From the NCBI GenBank assembly GCA_032158295.1, contig CM063258.1:16219703-16283702 (forward strand): a stretch of 64,000 nt of DNA, in the 5' to 3' direction. A program made the translations under genes and the position numbers. The stretch is from Pycnopodia helianthoides. Lineage: Eukaryota; Echinodermata; Asteroidea; Forcipulatida; Asteriidae. The notes under the pieces were generated by a model. The model was not told where the DNA came from. It worked only from the letters and a program-made list of their open reading frames with translations, and made no database searches. This document shows positions 23,357 through 35,331 of this stretch, one piece after another (the first letter of the stretch is position 1; every line of letters starts with the position of its first letter).

Positions 23357-24223
23357 AACACAATTTTGCACGTTAACTGCTTAATACGCCCTTTTACCGG
23401 GAACTTTTCGTTACGCCCCTTCTTCCGGGCACACGACGAACATTCTAAAAATCGAGGCAGTTCAAAATCGAAAAAAGAGATTGTTTGAGGGTGTTGGATG
23501 AAGTAGGTAGTTTTTTGATTCGGTTGAAATACTTCGACCCAAAGGATGTTTGTTAGGAATGCAACTGAGCATAACATAAAACTAGACAATGATGTGAACT
23601 TACTCACAACAATTCCACGTATTGTTTGTGCACAATACATGCAACGATTCGCCTTTTTAAGCTGCCGTTTCACTATAGCCTTTAAATAATTTCACATTCA
23701 ATTTTTTTTTGGGGGGAGGGGGTATGAAATTACCTTTTTATCAGCTGTAAGGGAACATGTGTGTACAGTGTTTCAAATATATAAGAAACAAATCATATGA
23801 CAAACAACAACCGCGTCTGTGACCAGATTAGTCAGTGTTTGGTACCCATACGTCTGCACATTAAATTAAAAAAGAAATCACCGAGACCACTCATTTTCAT
23901 CCCTGCTCCATTTTAGACTGGTCTTCATTCCGTCGTTACACGATGCCATAACGAACTTCACTCAACCTTTTCAACCAGGGATTTACGTGTATAGCCTGGG
24001 GGCCATTCAGTAATTATTTTCGGTTGTTCGGGCTTTGTCGGTCATTTCTGGGTCAATATTTAGAATTTGTAACCAACATGTTTTAAGTGGACTGGCTATG
24101 AGGTGACCTTTTTACGTCGCAGTGTGGTTTAGTACCGTGCCAACTTGTGGCTGACAAAGAAAGATGGCCGTCGGAGCCTAAATAATCATTTCTGAAATGT
24201 TTGCAGCTCTGAAATGCTGGTAA
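23357..24223. other. Non-coding DNA with two copies of the hairpin-arm motif
   Basis: tacgcccttttaccgggaac (23385-23404) and tacgccccttcttccgggca (23412-23431) repeat the arm of the hairpin at 22817-22864. A 106-codon minus open frame (23353-23673) overlaps the end of a MITE and these motifs, which argues against it being real coding sequence. Confidence 0.5.
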
Positions 24224-24798
24224 ATTGGCAGACAAGGCAAACTACAACTTAACGCAATTGTTGACCAGCTGCAATGTGACATTTACAAAATGGGTCTGAT
24301 CTCAGGGTTGCCAGTAACTGTGATCGTAAACTTACTGTGGCTCTACGAACGTGTTCGACTTGATATGCAAGAACATGGTGGGCCAAGAGCAGCTGTAGTA
24401 AGCAAATATACAACAAGGGAAATATCTCTGCTTGGGGCATCTATGCCGGGAGCCAGTCAGATTCAGTATACACCACTCCTATTTTAGCTGGTATCCATTG
24501 CTCTGTTGAGCCAAGGCTTGCCTCTTTGTGCAAAAATCCGGTGCAGCTCAATTTCATTCTGTCCAGGTCTGAGACAATCTGTGTGATGGGGGAAGTCCAA
24601 GTTGTTTCTTCCTCGATGATGAAGAGCAGAAATTCTCAGCTGTTCTGGCTCCGCCGCCACTGTCAATGTAGATGACGATGATGATGCGGTTGACGTCTTA
24701 AAATTAACTCTAGTGGCGTGTCGCGGCAAACATTCCAATAATATCTTCGCATGTTCTAAACGAACCTCGGTAGATGTAAACCTATTCTCTGTGTGCAG
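24224..24798. other. Region open on both strands, coding-like, unresolved
   Basis: Minus strand: 104 codons from 24798 (after a TGA) to TAA 24484. They include a Ser run, then RISALHHRGRNNLDFPHHTD and HRIFAQRGKPWLNRAMDTS, with an acceptor-like tgactgcacacag at its start. Plus strand: 87 codons from 24224 to TAG 24487, including VNLLWLYERVRLDMQEHGG and AAVVSKYTTREISLLGA. Both have balanced, non-AT-driven composition unlike the flanks. I recognise neither. An old host exon or a decayed transposon gene is possible. The strand cannot be settled from sequence alone. Confidence 0.3.
24336..24392 (-). CDS. Candidate 57-bp internal exon, minus strand
   Basis: Bounded by acceptor tttgcttactacag and donor CCACA|gtaagt on the minus strand. 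One frame is open (19 codons, phase 0-0), reading LLLAHHVLAYQVEHVRRAT. It sits inside the doubly open region 24224-24798, so the plus-strand reading competes with it. No family recognised. Confidence 0.22.
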
Positions 24799-25000
24799 TC
24801 ACATACACCCAATAAATTAAATCATCTTGAACCTTGATTGAGCTTGATAGACTCTCATAAGAAATTAACAAATATTTTCACACTGAAGTGGGGAGTTTTC
24901 TTCAAGCAAGAATCCAATAAAGTTATGAGGATAGTTTTTTAAAGATAAGCAGATAAACATAACTGGGCAATTTCCTAGAGTTGACAGCCGCAATTGGTAG

Positions 25001-25033
25001 TTAAAGGAACATTACAGAATTGGTTTTTGCTAA
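25001..25033 (-). mobile_element. Solo end of a family A MITE
   Basis: TTAA followed by AAAGGAACATTACAGAATTGG and tttttgctaa matches the family A terminus. After an A-rich stretch the similarity stops and no other end is found. A truncated copy. Confidence 0.75.
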
Positions 25034-25747
25034 AAAAAAAAACACCAAAAAAACACCGACCTATTTTAACTGGGGGAAGTTTATCTGAACAAAAGTCAAT
25101 CATTATTTTATGGAATAAACACAGGCAAAAATAAGTTAATGAAAGAAGCAAATCGCGGCTTAATTCCAGCAACTATCGCGTTTCAAATATCAATTTATTA
25201 TGGACAGATAACTTGGGACAAGTCATGATTTTTCACTCAGCAATAAGCTTCGTCAAAATGTGATTGATTATGACACCTACTTGACGCTTAATGTCTGAGA
25301 TTTGAATGAAACGTCACTCACTGTATGCTCCAAACTACGACGTAGACACAGGCCTTATATTACAAAACAGTCATTTTGTTTCACAGACAGTCATATCATT
25401 ACAGCATGCGCACAGTCGGTGTAGCATCGATACCATAGCTTAGAGCCCATCACAGCGATGTATTGTGTTATAAAGTATTAAAATAAACATTCCTCTCCTT
25501 TCAAAATTGTTAACCCATGACCTGTGGAGCGTGACGTCACATTCCTCAAAGGTCTAGACTGTAATGGATAACTATTATAATGTATAGTCAACAACACTTT
25601 GAACCATTGCTTCAATCCATTTTAAATATCTGGACCTAGTTGGGTACGATTCGTACTTGGGCATCATACTTTATCTCGTTTTAGCTTCTTAAAAAAACAC
25701 TAACTTGTGTATTGTAGAATCATGTGATGTAAGTGATATTTGAAGCT
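25034..25747. other. AT-rich non-coding DNA
   Basis: No exon, RNA gene or known repeat is recognised. Confidence 0.4.
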
Positions 25748-26091
25748 TTAAAAAGGTATTGTACACTTTTGGTAACAGCTCAAAATCAGTGTCCACATTT
25801 TGTGTGATTAAACATACGCATGAACAAACAAACCTGTGAAAGTTTGAGCTCAATTGGTCATCGAGGTCACGAGAAAATAGTGAAAAGAGATCTTATGTGT
25901 TTTCTGTTTTTTCAAATTATCACGCGCGATAATTACTATTGTTTTACTCGTTTCTCAGAAACGATAGCATTTTAGGCAGAAATATTTGAAGGAACCCTTT
26001 CTACCATTACTTACTTTAAATCATGTAAGTTATGTGTGAATCTGTGAACATTGTGTTTTTCGATCTTACAAATAGTGTACAGGGCCTTTAA
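25748..26091 (+). mobile_element. TTAA-flanked MITE, family B, copy 3
   Basis: TTAA-bounded; starts AAAGGTATTGTACACTTTTGG and ends AGTGTACAGGGCCTTT. Central palindrome attatcacgcgcgataat near 25916-25933. Same orientation as 2400-2744. Confidence 0.9.
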
Positions 26092-26639
26092 GTTGTATGG
26101 GTATTATGACGTGAGTAGATATGGGGGTTCAACCATTATGGGCTAAAATCTCTGTTTTGATGAGAGTTGGCCCTGAAAAGAGCCGTTGTGGTCTCGACTC
26201 GTCTTGGATGTAACCTCAATCATGCTGATGGTGTGTTTTTGTTTGTATGTAAAAAATGTTGACCTCTTCTTGACTCACAAGCAGACAGACCATGTCATAC
26301 TTATTATTGATTCTGATACCGTGATGATCAGACTATATGTTCCGGTTTGAGGACGGTACACCATGGAGGAAGGGATGGGGTATACCGTGTCACCAGTAGA
26401 CGCCACGTACGTCGGTGTGTTACAATAATTGGTTCTGGCGTTATGCAGTCTGTTGGGTCGGTGTCACATAAAACCAAAGATCAGGTATCGTTACGACAGC
26501 GTGTGTCACGTGACGTCTAGTAACATTGTCTTAATTCCGATGACTTTATCAAAGCTATCTCCAACCATGGAGGTAGGCTTCCAACCTCCATGCTCCAACC
26601 GCGCATTAAATGGTCATACTATAAGAAAGGTGATTAATT
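26092..26639. other. Non-coding DNA
   Basis: An open frame at 26429-26704 runs into the tandem repeat and has no splice or domain support. Nothing else is seen. Confidence 0.35.
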
Positions 26640-26960
26640 CTATACCTTATCTTGATTCAAAGGGATTAAATAAGCATCACCAGTTAAGCCATCCCGACCA
26701 ATGATGTACGTTCTCCTGATTCAAAGAGATTAGACAAGCATTATCAGTCAAACCAATAATGACTAATGAAGCATCATCAGTCATGCCAACCTTACCAGCG
26801 ATGTACATTATATTGATTCAAAGAGATAAGACAAGCATTATCAGTCCAGCCAGTAGACAAAAGATGTACCTTGTACCTAACGATCTTGACCCAAAGAGAT
26901 AAGCGTCATCAGTCAAGGCAACTTTACTAGTGATGTACATTATCTTGATTCAAAAAGGTT
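26640..26960 (-). repeat. Degenerate tandem repeat containing TTGATTCAAAGAGAT
   Basis: About five diverged units of 55-95 bp, each with ttgattcaaagagataa, aagcatcatcagtca and gatgtacattatc words. The reverse complement (tctctttgaatcaagataatg) matches the array at 63419-63733, so the two are the same repeat in opposite orientation. Confidence 0.7.
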
Positions 26961-29900
26961 ACGTAAAGGTCAGTTCGGGTGAACTGTGGATGATGTGGGG
27001 ATTTCCCTATAACTTGTGCATTGTTTTGTTTAGATGCATGGACTAAACACAATAGCTTCTTATTCCAGAATGAAAATCATATTAACTTTGAACACGAGTT
27101 CGTTTGATGCTAGTAATGGTATTAACCGTCTGTCAAACGTGACTTTCCTCGACTTCTATTTTCCTAAAACGGCTACGTTTCTGTTTGTACACGTACACAC
27201 AATTTGGTCTAGTTTACTAAAAAAGGGTTGGTACCTATGACGTACAGTAGTTGTGCATTGCTCTGTTTGATGTATACTCTGGGTGCATGACAAAGATGGC
27301 GTCGATCTGGCCTGCATAATCACATCTAGCTCATTCAGCGTATGGGTTTCAACCTTATACTATTGTATGGACGTGTACAGTCTATTTCACTTGGTTACAG
27401 CTCAGGAAGTTCGCTCATATACATTTTTTACTCGAAATCATTCATTCATTAAATCAATCAACTCGACTGTCCTTTTTCCCTCAGTCATCCTTACACAATT
27501 CAAGAACAACAAATAAAAACCTCACCTCGGCAGTCAAGGGGGTACTCAATAGCTGGTTCCCTCACACCGAACAAAACGCTTGTGAGCCCCTCAAACTTTG
27601 CCGAGCAACACAGTACGAAAGCCGTCACCTTTTCATGCGTCGAGTCAAGTGGTTTTGGGGGGTTATTTTACATTATGGCGCTACTATTAAATATCAAGTA
27701 TACACAGACAGTGGTGTTTGCTTCATGCTCACGAAAATAGTACAGAAAACAACAGCGTAAGTCAAATCATTGGATATTGGAGCCAGTGCTTTGGTAAATT
27801 CACAAACGACTGTAAATTTATTACAGTCGTTTTTTGCAGCTTTCACGGTTGTCCTCCTGTTGATAAATTCGGGAAATAGTGGTTTTAAAACCTGTTATAT
27901 TTATTTATATTTTGTAGAAACCATAGCTGTGCAGCCCAACATTTATCATGGGGGAAAAATAAGACCAAAACCTCAAAGATTGCATGGCCGATATGAATTC
28001 AGAATAATTGCATGTACCGTCGCTATACACAACACATATAATTCAGCCGGCACAATTTGACGTGACCAAGACGTCGACTTTCTCCACAACTGTTACCATG
28101 CCCATTCTTCTCGAACAATAATGTCATCTCCACTCCCTTGCCCTCCTCTTTTGTGTTCAGGAACGCGTTCGATAACTAATCAATAATCGGTCGATAACCA
28201 CCACCACCATCGCAGCGTTCCGCGTGTGTTTATTCGGCCGTCTACATTTTTGGGGGCAATTTTTTGTATGTTCTCCGGAAATGACTGGAGATTAAATTAA
28301 TTTTTAGTGGGAGACAAATATTTGGGTTTATGTTTTGATGAGGGGTTAATGACGTTGGGTTTGACTGACGGTGAGAAAAAGCTAAATTTCATTGGATTGT
28401 TCATTCATTTTGCTCAACGGGAAGAATAGGTGAGGGTTTATAAACGGTTACATCACTAGATTTCGGAGACTCTTTACAGTCTGAATTGTCTAAATGATGA
28501 AATACTTAATAAACAACCCACTTTTAGTCCTGGCTGTGGCTAAGGATGTTCTTCTCAACAAGAGTTGAAGATGAATTTATTATTGGCCTCATTTTAGGAC
28601 ACCTCCCATTATTTTATCAAGAGATGATTTTAACGAAGAGATAAGGGGCCCTCCTAAAATATAACTGTAAATTGAAACTTAAAATCAGACTCTTTTTTCT
28701 TTCTCTTTTTTCTATTTTTCTATCACTCTTTTATTTATTTATTTGTTCATTTTTTTCCTTCTTTTTTTCTTTCTATTTTAAATTGTATTTACTTTTTTGG
28801 GGGACAGCGGGGCCAAATACATAATTGCGGGGATGAGGGCTTCTTATTGTATGGAAAGATTCATCTGTGCATTTCCGTCTGTGTATTTATCTGGCTCAAG
28901 GGAAAGGGGGTGTGGCATGCATGAGTTTTGAAGGGGAAGGAATCCGGCATCTATCCCCCTCTGGTCACGCCACTGAACATCGTTGTCTTAAAGGTTGAGA
29001 TGCTTTGTGGTTTCAAAACCATCATACTCAGTGACAGGTGAAAGTGTCATCCATTATAATCAGCGCCCTCATTGTTCACAATTAGGCATGTTCTCTCTCC
29101 AATGTCCAGTCATAGTTGTATTAAACACCATGTACCTGCACTCAGTACCCCTTGAAACAATCAAACCAGGCCTGGAATTTCACCTCTGAGAGGGCTAGGC
29201 CATTTTCACTTTGCAAAGGACACTTCCATTTGAAAATCGTAATGTCTATGGGAAACTTGTGAAAAGGCACCCGAAGGTCAAGAGCAGGACAACGGAGGCT
29301 TTCGTTTAATTCCAGGCATGCAAACTATAAAACGAAGACAACAAGCATTGAAAATAAAACTTTGTTAAAATCCTTTAAAGTGAGATCAAAGAAAGTGAGT
29401 CTCACGAATTGGATTTCGTAAAATATTGAGTTGGAATCCGATGTAACAAATTTTACATTTATTTCATTATTAAAAGTGAATAAGTGTGCAGTTCACGCTG
29501 TCATATTTTTGTCTTTTTCTGAAAAATATTATTAAAAAAACAGAACTAAACATTTCATGATGAATTCCTGTGCAGTAAGGCTGCACCGCTGGTGTTCTTT
29601 CGTGGCACGTGACTCTGCCATATGGCGTTCTGTTTATGTAGCCATACAGTGTTAATTATACTCACCACAACATGGAAACAACGTGTCATTATTTATACAT
29701 GATGCTAGCAAAATGTTAAAACATCACGCCGTGTACAGCCATCCTCGTCCAATCGCCAGGTATTGTTTCACATCACATGGGCAGAGAATCCACACTTGGT
29801 AAAGTGTACTGACCCTTTAAGCAAATCCTCATACATGCAATTAAAATAAACGATTTCCAAAAAAATCGTTCTCGTTTCTTTTACACCACAAACTCGGTAC

Positions 29901-30480
29901 CTTAGAGCTAAGTGTGTTGACCAACCTCACTCCAGTGTTTGCTCTCTCTATGTGTGAGGGTGGCATCTTAAGAGGCAACCCAAGGAAGATAAAACCCTTG
30001 AAGAGACCCCTTAATTCACTCCCTCTACCAGTATTAATCAATCGATATAAAACTCTTCTGGATATATTTTTCTTCTGGCCTTGTTGACTAAAGAAGAAGA
30101 CAAAAAATGATTACAATCTTAGATATAGCTTGGGAACCTCTCCACGGGTCGCATTAAAGTGTATTGTGTTTCTGTGAACAACGCTCTCTGCAAGGTGTAC
30201 AAATGGAACCATCATTAATGGGGAGGGGGGGTTTGTTAATTAGTAAAACCAGCTCGTTTAATTATCATTTTACTTGAGAGAAAAAATAAGTTCAAAATAC
30301 TGTTTGCATTGGCTACAATCGTGAGACTTATTATGGGATTTCTTTTACATGTACAGTTCACATTGTAAGTTCACATTGTTATTTACCATAAAAATAAAAC
30401 ATTCTGGTACAAATGTTTAAATGTAAGATATATTAACAGAGTGTACGTTATTACACCTTCATTTACATAAACTGTAAATT
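26961..30480. other. AT-rich non-coding stretch
   Basis: A pyrimidine-rich tract at about 28690-28780. Small open frames (27034-27240, 27283-27516, 27770-28060) have no splice or domain support. No RNA gene or named repeat is recognised. Confidence 0.4.
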
Positions 30481-30520
30481 AAACAATGTTCACGAAAGTG
30501 TCCTTTCGCGAACAATGTTT
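30481..30520. promoter_or_regulatory. Forty-base imperfect palindrome with two TTCnnGAA dyads
   Basis: Sixteen of twenty positions pair about the centre at 30500/30501. It contains ttcacgaa and ttcgcgaa, each matching the TTCnnGAA dyad of heat-shock elements. No adjacent gene start is evident, so a fold-back remnant is as likely as a regulatory site. Confidence 0.4.
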
Positions 30521-30945
30521 TATTTATACAGACTAAGGGTCAATATTTATTGGAGGCTTACTATCAAGAATTTGAGAGTTATAAATATAGGAAATATTAA
30601 TTTTCTTTTATTGAAATGTGAATTTTCAATTCAGGTTCTTATAGATTTATTAAAGTTACATTCATCTAAGCTCCGGGCTTCACAAGAAATTGTTCATTTT
30701 CATGGATCAATTCTCCTGCAATCCTTGATTTCTTAATGTTTACATTAATTTTGTTGACATTTTCACTAAATAATGTTATCGTTTGTAATTATATCAATAC
30801 GAATCTCAACACTGTATGCTCCTCTCGTTTCGGTCACAGTGATTAGCCATCCATTAATATTGACCCACTTTGTTCTGTGTCCATGAATTTAAACCATGCC
30901 ATTAACCCCGAACGTCTTTAAAGATAAAGTGAAGTCACTTTGGGG
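30521..30945. other. AT-rich non-coding DNA
   Basis: No supported feature. Confidence 0.4.
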
Positions 30946-31333
30946 TTAAAGGCACTGGACACTATTGGTAATTACTCAAAATAATTGTTGGCATAAAAAC
31001 TTACTTGGTAACGAGCAATGGAGAGCTGGATAGTATAAAACATTGTGAGAAACGGCTCCCTCTGAAGTAACGTGGTTTTTGAGAAAGAAGTAATTTCTCA
31101 GTAAAATATTTGAATTGATTTTGAGACCTCACGCGTGAGGTCTCGAAATCCAGCATCTGAAAGCACACAACTTCGTGTGACAAGGGTGTTTTTTTTCTTC
31201 CAATATTATCTCGCAACTTCGACGACCAATTGAGTTCAAATTTTCACAGGCTTGTTATTTTGTGCATATGTTGAGATACACCAAGTGAGAAGACTGGTCT
31301 TTGACAATTACCAAAGGTGTCCAGTGTCTTTAA
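30946..31333 (+). mobile_element. TTAA-flanked MITE, family C, copy 2
   Basis: Intact TTAA at both ends, termini AAAGGCACTGGACACTATTGG and GTGTCCAGTGTCTTT. The same palindrome GACCTCACGCGTGAGGTC is at about 31126-31143. Length 388 bp. Confidence 0.93.
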
Positions 31334-34300
31334 GCTAATGTTGCCTGATAAGTGTACTCTCTTTTAGTTAAGATAAGGTACGGCATCAATAATGTCGGCG
31401 AATCTGCACTTCAGAAACTAGTATACGAATACGCATGCAAACACAGCCAAAACTGTCCCCTAAAATGAATGCAAATCAATTTTTCTCAATCTCAAATTTA
31501 ATGGACATTCGTCACTATGGCCCCAACAAAAATGACGGCGTTTCAAGCATTCTCTTACAGAGGGTGTGAAATGTCAAAGAGCTATAAATAGTGACAATAA
31601 AATGTCACGAGGCAAAGTTTGTATTACTAAAATTTGCACCATATTGGCGTAAAAATTGAGCGAGAATAATTACATTGGATGTACCCAGTCAGTGGCACCA
31701 ATGTATTCATGCACTTGACTCGTTTGTTACAGTAATGAGCAACTATGTGTTTAAACGGATGAGAATTGTGTTGTTTTTTGTAAGTGAATAAACGGCATTG
31801 CTTTATTATAATTCAACTGGGCTGGTGGTTTCGTGCTGAGTGTGTCTTTGTCATACACATTATCAATTACAAAGATGCTTTGTATCAATTCTTCTTCAAG
31901 GACTGAAGGGTGGTTTGAGTTCTTTATGATAATTGGTTTCAGATCCGTATGATAGTTGTGAGTACTACCGTAAACAAGTTTTTTTTTATTAGACAATTAT
32001 TGTCCGCATGTCCCTCGCAAACAATATTAAATCACCCGGGATCTCTTTAAAGAAGTACTATAATCACCAACCTCACCCAAAAACAAGGCTTTTGATGGGC
32101 AATAAATCAATTAGTTGTAGCTTACCGAAGTAAAAATGTATTACTTTACCCTAGTTTTGACAATTATCGGATTTTTTCCTTTGAGAGCGAAGTGATCGTG
32201 CACTTTTTAACGAGTCGTGTCGATACTCGACCTACGTGTACGACAGTGTATAACATCTACGTGTAAGTCCCCAACTATTTAATTGTGTAGCCAACAATAC
32301 ATTGCTATGGTTTTTAACCTAGTTTGATTTAATCTATTGGCGCCCAATTGTCTTTGGATAGTTCTTGATTAACCGTAACCTATATTTCATTGAGGTCTGT
32401 GATGTGTTTGTCATCGGTTGTGAATGTGGTAGAGCGCCCTCTGTCATTACATTGCGGTAATTGTTTTTGTCATTGATGGTTCTGATGCGTCATCTTACTA
32501 GGGGTGTGTAGGTCTGTGTCAGTATTTTTAACAGTGCGTTCGTAATTATTGATCGCGTTGCTTTGTACACCAAGAAGTAAAATAGATGCACAAATAACAA
32601 GTGTTGTACTTCGCTTGTATTGTTATAAAGGACACCATTATTAGGTGAAGTTTTAACTTTATGTATTTATTACATAAATTACTTTATTGCGGGAGAGGTT
32701 AATTGATTTCCGCCAAATATTTGGGGTGAGGGGGGGGGGGGGTTCCACTGGTTGTTCTATAAAACTTCACCCTTTTAGTTTTTCCAGACAACTTTATTAA
32801 ACCTGCGCTTAACGTCGCGCTTTTGCCGTGCCGAACTCAAATAATTAGAAAATTATGAACTACCAGTGACAAAAGAACGACGTTCAGCGCAAGTTTTAAG
32901 TTTGACACTGTCGTGTAGCACGGCAAGCTCTACCGTCTGCTACACGGTAGTTGTACGACGTGGTGACAAAGGTCGCCCTCTTGCTGTGGCGAATCGAAAG
33001 GAATTCTTAGTCGGGCGTGCGCAAAGCTTTTGAAAATGTATACATAAACGTTGAAATTCTATCCACAATCCTCAAAGAAACGCGTAATGTTTTATGTTTA
33101 ATGATGTCGTTCTCCTTGTTAGTGCTAACGCTGTGAGTATTCCGGGATGGGATGGTAATCAACTTCTGTCAAATTCACAACTAAAAGATTCGAATTTGTT
33201 TGACTCTATATTTAAAAAAAGAAAGACGATGAACGCCCCTCGACAGCGGTGGGAGGACCACATTTAAGTGGGAAACGTTATCATTGTGATTTTGCTGTTA
33301 ATATTTGAGTGTCACAGCTCTAATTGCCATCATGGAACCTGACTCTCACTCGTCCGCCATTTTGAATCACCTACGGTATGGCAAACTATTTTACGACATT
33401 CAACATTCGTCACCGATTCATTTATGCCGCACCTTTGCCGTGCAAAAATCATTTGAGTTCGACAGGGCAAAAGTGCGTCGTTTACCGCAGACCTACTGTG
33501 ATTCTTTTTTCATTGCAAAACTTTGCTCTTAATATAATTATTATAATGTTGGATTTTAATTCACAATGCAAATCAACCATGAAAACCGCTTTATTTTCGG
33601 ACTCATGTCACATACAAATCAAGCCTCCTACACCAACGTGTCCTTTTCATTGCGTAAGTTTCCTCTGCTGCCCTCTATCTCTAAAGGTGTGTAGGATTTA
33701 TTCACTGGTTACCGAAGAGGGCGACATTCCACTTACCGGTTGACTATGACAGTGGGTGTGTAGTAGTAATGCACATGAGTGGAGACGAATAAACCATCCA
33801 AGTACCAGATAGGCCTTTGAAATTGAAACATGTAAATACATTTTATTTTGATAATTGGGTTATTTTTTACCAAACAAGTCAAACAATTTCATTGAAAGTC
33901 CGAAGAAGGGCAGTTAGCATTCCATTCTTGAGTTGGTATAAATGCTAGCTGTTTAGTCGTTGAATATGAGGGATTATGGACCTACATTTGTGAAGGCCTA
34001 TCAAGCGATCGTATCTCCCCTGATGCAGTTTTGTTGTTTTTCAATTTGCTGATTAATGTTACTATTATTATATAATATCTTGTATCGAATATTATCTATC
34101 GATTATTGCAAAAAGGGTTATCAGCCCAAGTTTACAATGATTTTATTTGCCTTGTTATATCACGGTATGCTAATTAAATTGGTTTATAAACCCGAGGGAA
34201 TATTACAAATCCTGATTACAAATCCTGTTGCATTTGGGGATTCCACTTCGTTCATGCTATTTTCATCCTATCCAACATAGATATAATTATTATTGTTCAG

Positions 34301-34530
34301 CATGGCGCATATAATCATCACACTCGCTGATTATGCCTTGTACATAACCCATCAATATAACGCATACAACACCAAAGCGTATATGAAGCTCAGAAAAAAA
34401 ACATACCATAATCATGGGGAAGATGTCACCTCAACATGCCCTGAGGGGATTGCAACAACACGCAACCATCGTCTTCAAGACACTAGATACCTAACCCTCT
34501 TCTTAAAACACATGAAATCCTCTCGCTTAC
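31334..34530. other. AT-rich non-coding stretch
   Basis: A G-run at about 32729-32742. Region 32800-33020 is CpG-richer, with hairpin-forming CGTGTAGCA / TGCTACACG words. Open frames at 33305-33743 overlap each other in two frames and have no motif. A donor-like GTAAGT at 33655 is not supported. Confidence 0.4.
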
Positions 34531-34588
34531 CTCGCCGTGCAAACGCGACCACTTTAATTACAGTCCGTATCGCTTCGTTGATTCCGAG
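34531..34588 (-). CDS. Candidate 58-bp internal exon, minus strand
   Basis: On the minus strand a pyrimidine-rich acceptor (gcttccccttaattag) precedes 58 bp ending at donor GCGAG|gtaagc. Only one frame is open: LGINEAIRTVIKVVAFARR plus one base (phase 0 to 1). Both splice sites look good, but the exon is short and isolated, so chance cannot be excluded. No partner exons are identified. Confidence 0.22.
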
Positions 34589-35009
34589 CTAATTAAGGGG
34601 AAGCATAGCATGATCGGGCCATGAAAATGGGGCGCTTCTTTACTGTCTACAAAATGGTGCTTAATACAAACGACTCTCAGGTTGTTCGACTCGCTCGCTG
34701 TTTCACAATGCGACCTTGAGTAGAGCATTAAGTGCGGGCAAGAAATGAAACGGAAATGACAATGTATTTGCTTGAATTGTGTCAGAGGTGGCGATGGATT
34801 TCTGTTTGTTTTATGATGACATTAAGCACGTCCAAAAATTCATTCTCGATTAATAAGAGCTCCACCCACCCCTATATACGCACTATCTGCACAGGAATGT
34901 GTGCCGTGTATATGTAGTGTGATGGCGTGTGTACGCCATCATCGAAGCCTTTGTGGTTAAAGGTAAAGTATCAAATGGATTTCGAAATATGTTAAAGTGC
35001 AACCTCATT
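34589..35009. other. Non-coding DNA
   Basis: A perfect 8-bp-stem hairpin gatggcgt-gtgt-acgccatc lies at about 34921-34940. No gene is supported. Confidence 0.4.
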
Positions 35010-35305
35010 TAAAATATAATATCTATCCAGCCCATCTTCAAGTTTGAATTTGCACTAATCTTCATGAAAAGTTATACTGATATCCAGAGAGTAATGCTAC
35101 AGAAGTTTACGTATTACGTGAAGCTGCCAAACAAGCAGCCGTGATGCCACACCCGGTTAATAAAAATGAATTTGTTTAAATATCTGTTCAGCCCATCCTC
35201 AATTTTTATTCCCACAAAACGACTTTAAAATTTGTACAGCATTGAAGAGAGTTGCTGTAGATATTTAAGTATGTGAAGCCGCCATGTTGCCACACCCTTA
35301 ATTAA
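35010..35305 (+). repeat. Diverged tandem duplication, about 160-bp unit
   Basis: Two diverged copies share the order (a)atatct-tccagcccatc-t-caa, agagagt-gct-agaa/gat-tt-a-gta, gtgaagc-gcc and tgccacaccc. They run from about 35011 and from about 35173. Confidence 0.5.
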
Positions 35306-35307
35306 AG

Positions 35308-35331
35308 ATATATATATATATATATATATAT
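35308..35331. repeat. (TA)n microsatellite
   Basis: About twelve uninterrupted TA units. Confidence 0.95.

Noticed and set aside
33378..33743. 121-codon plus-strand frame crossing a GTAAGT
   Set aside because: Two overlapping frames, AT-rich hydrophobic composition, no acceptor or convincing start.
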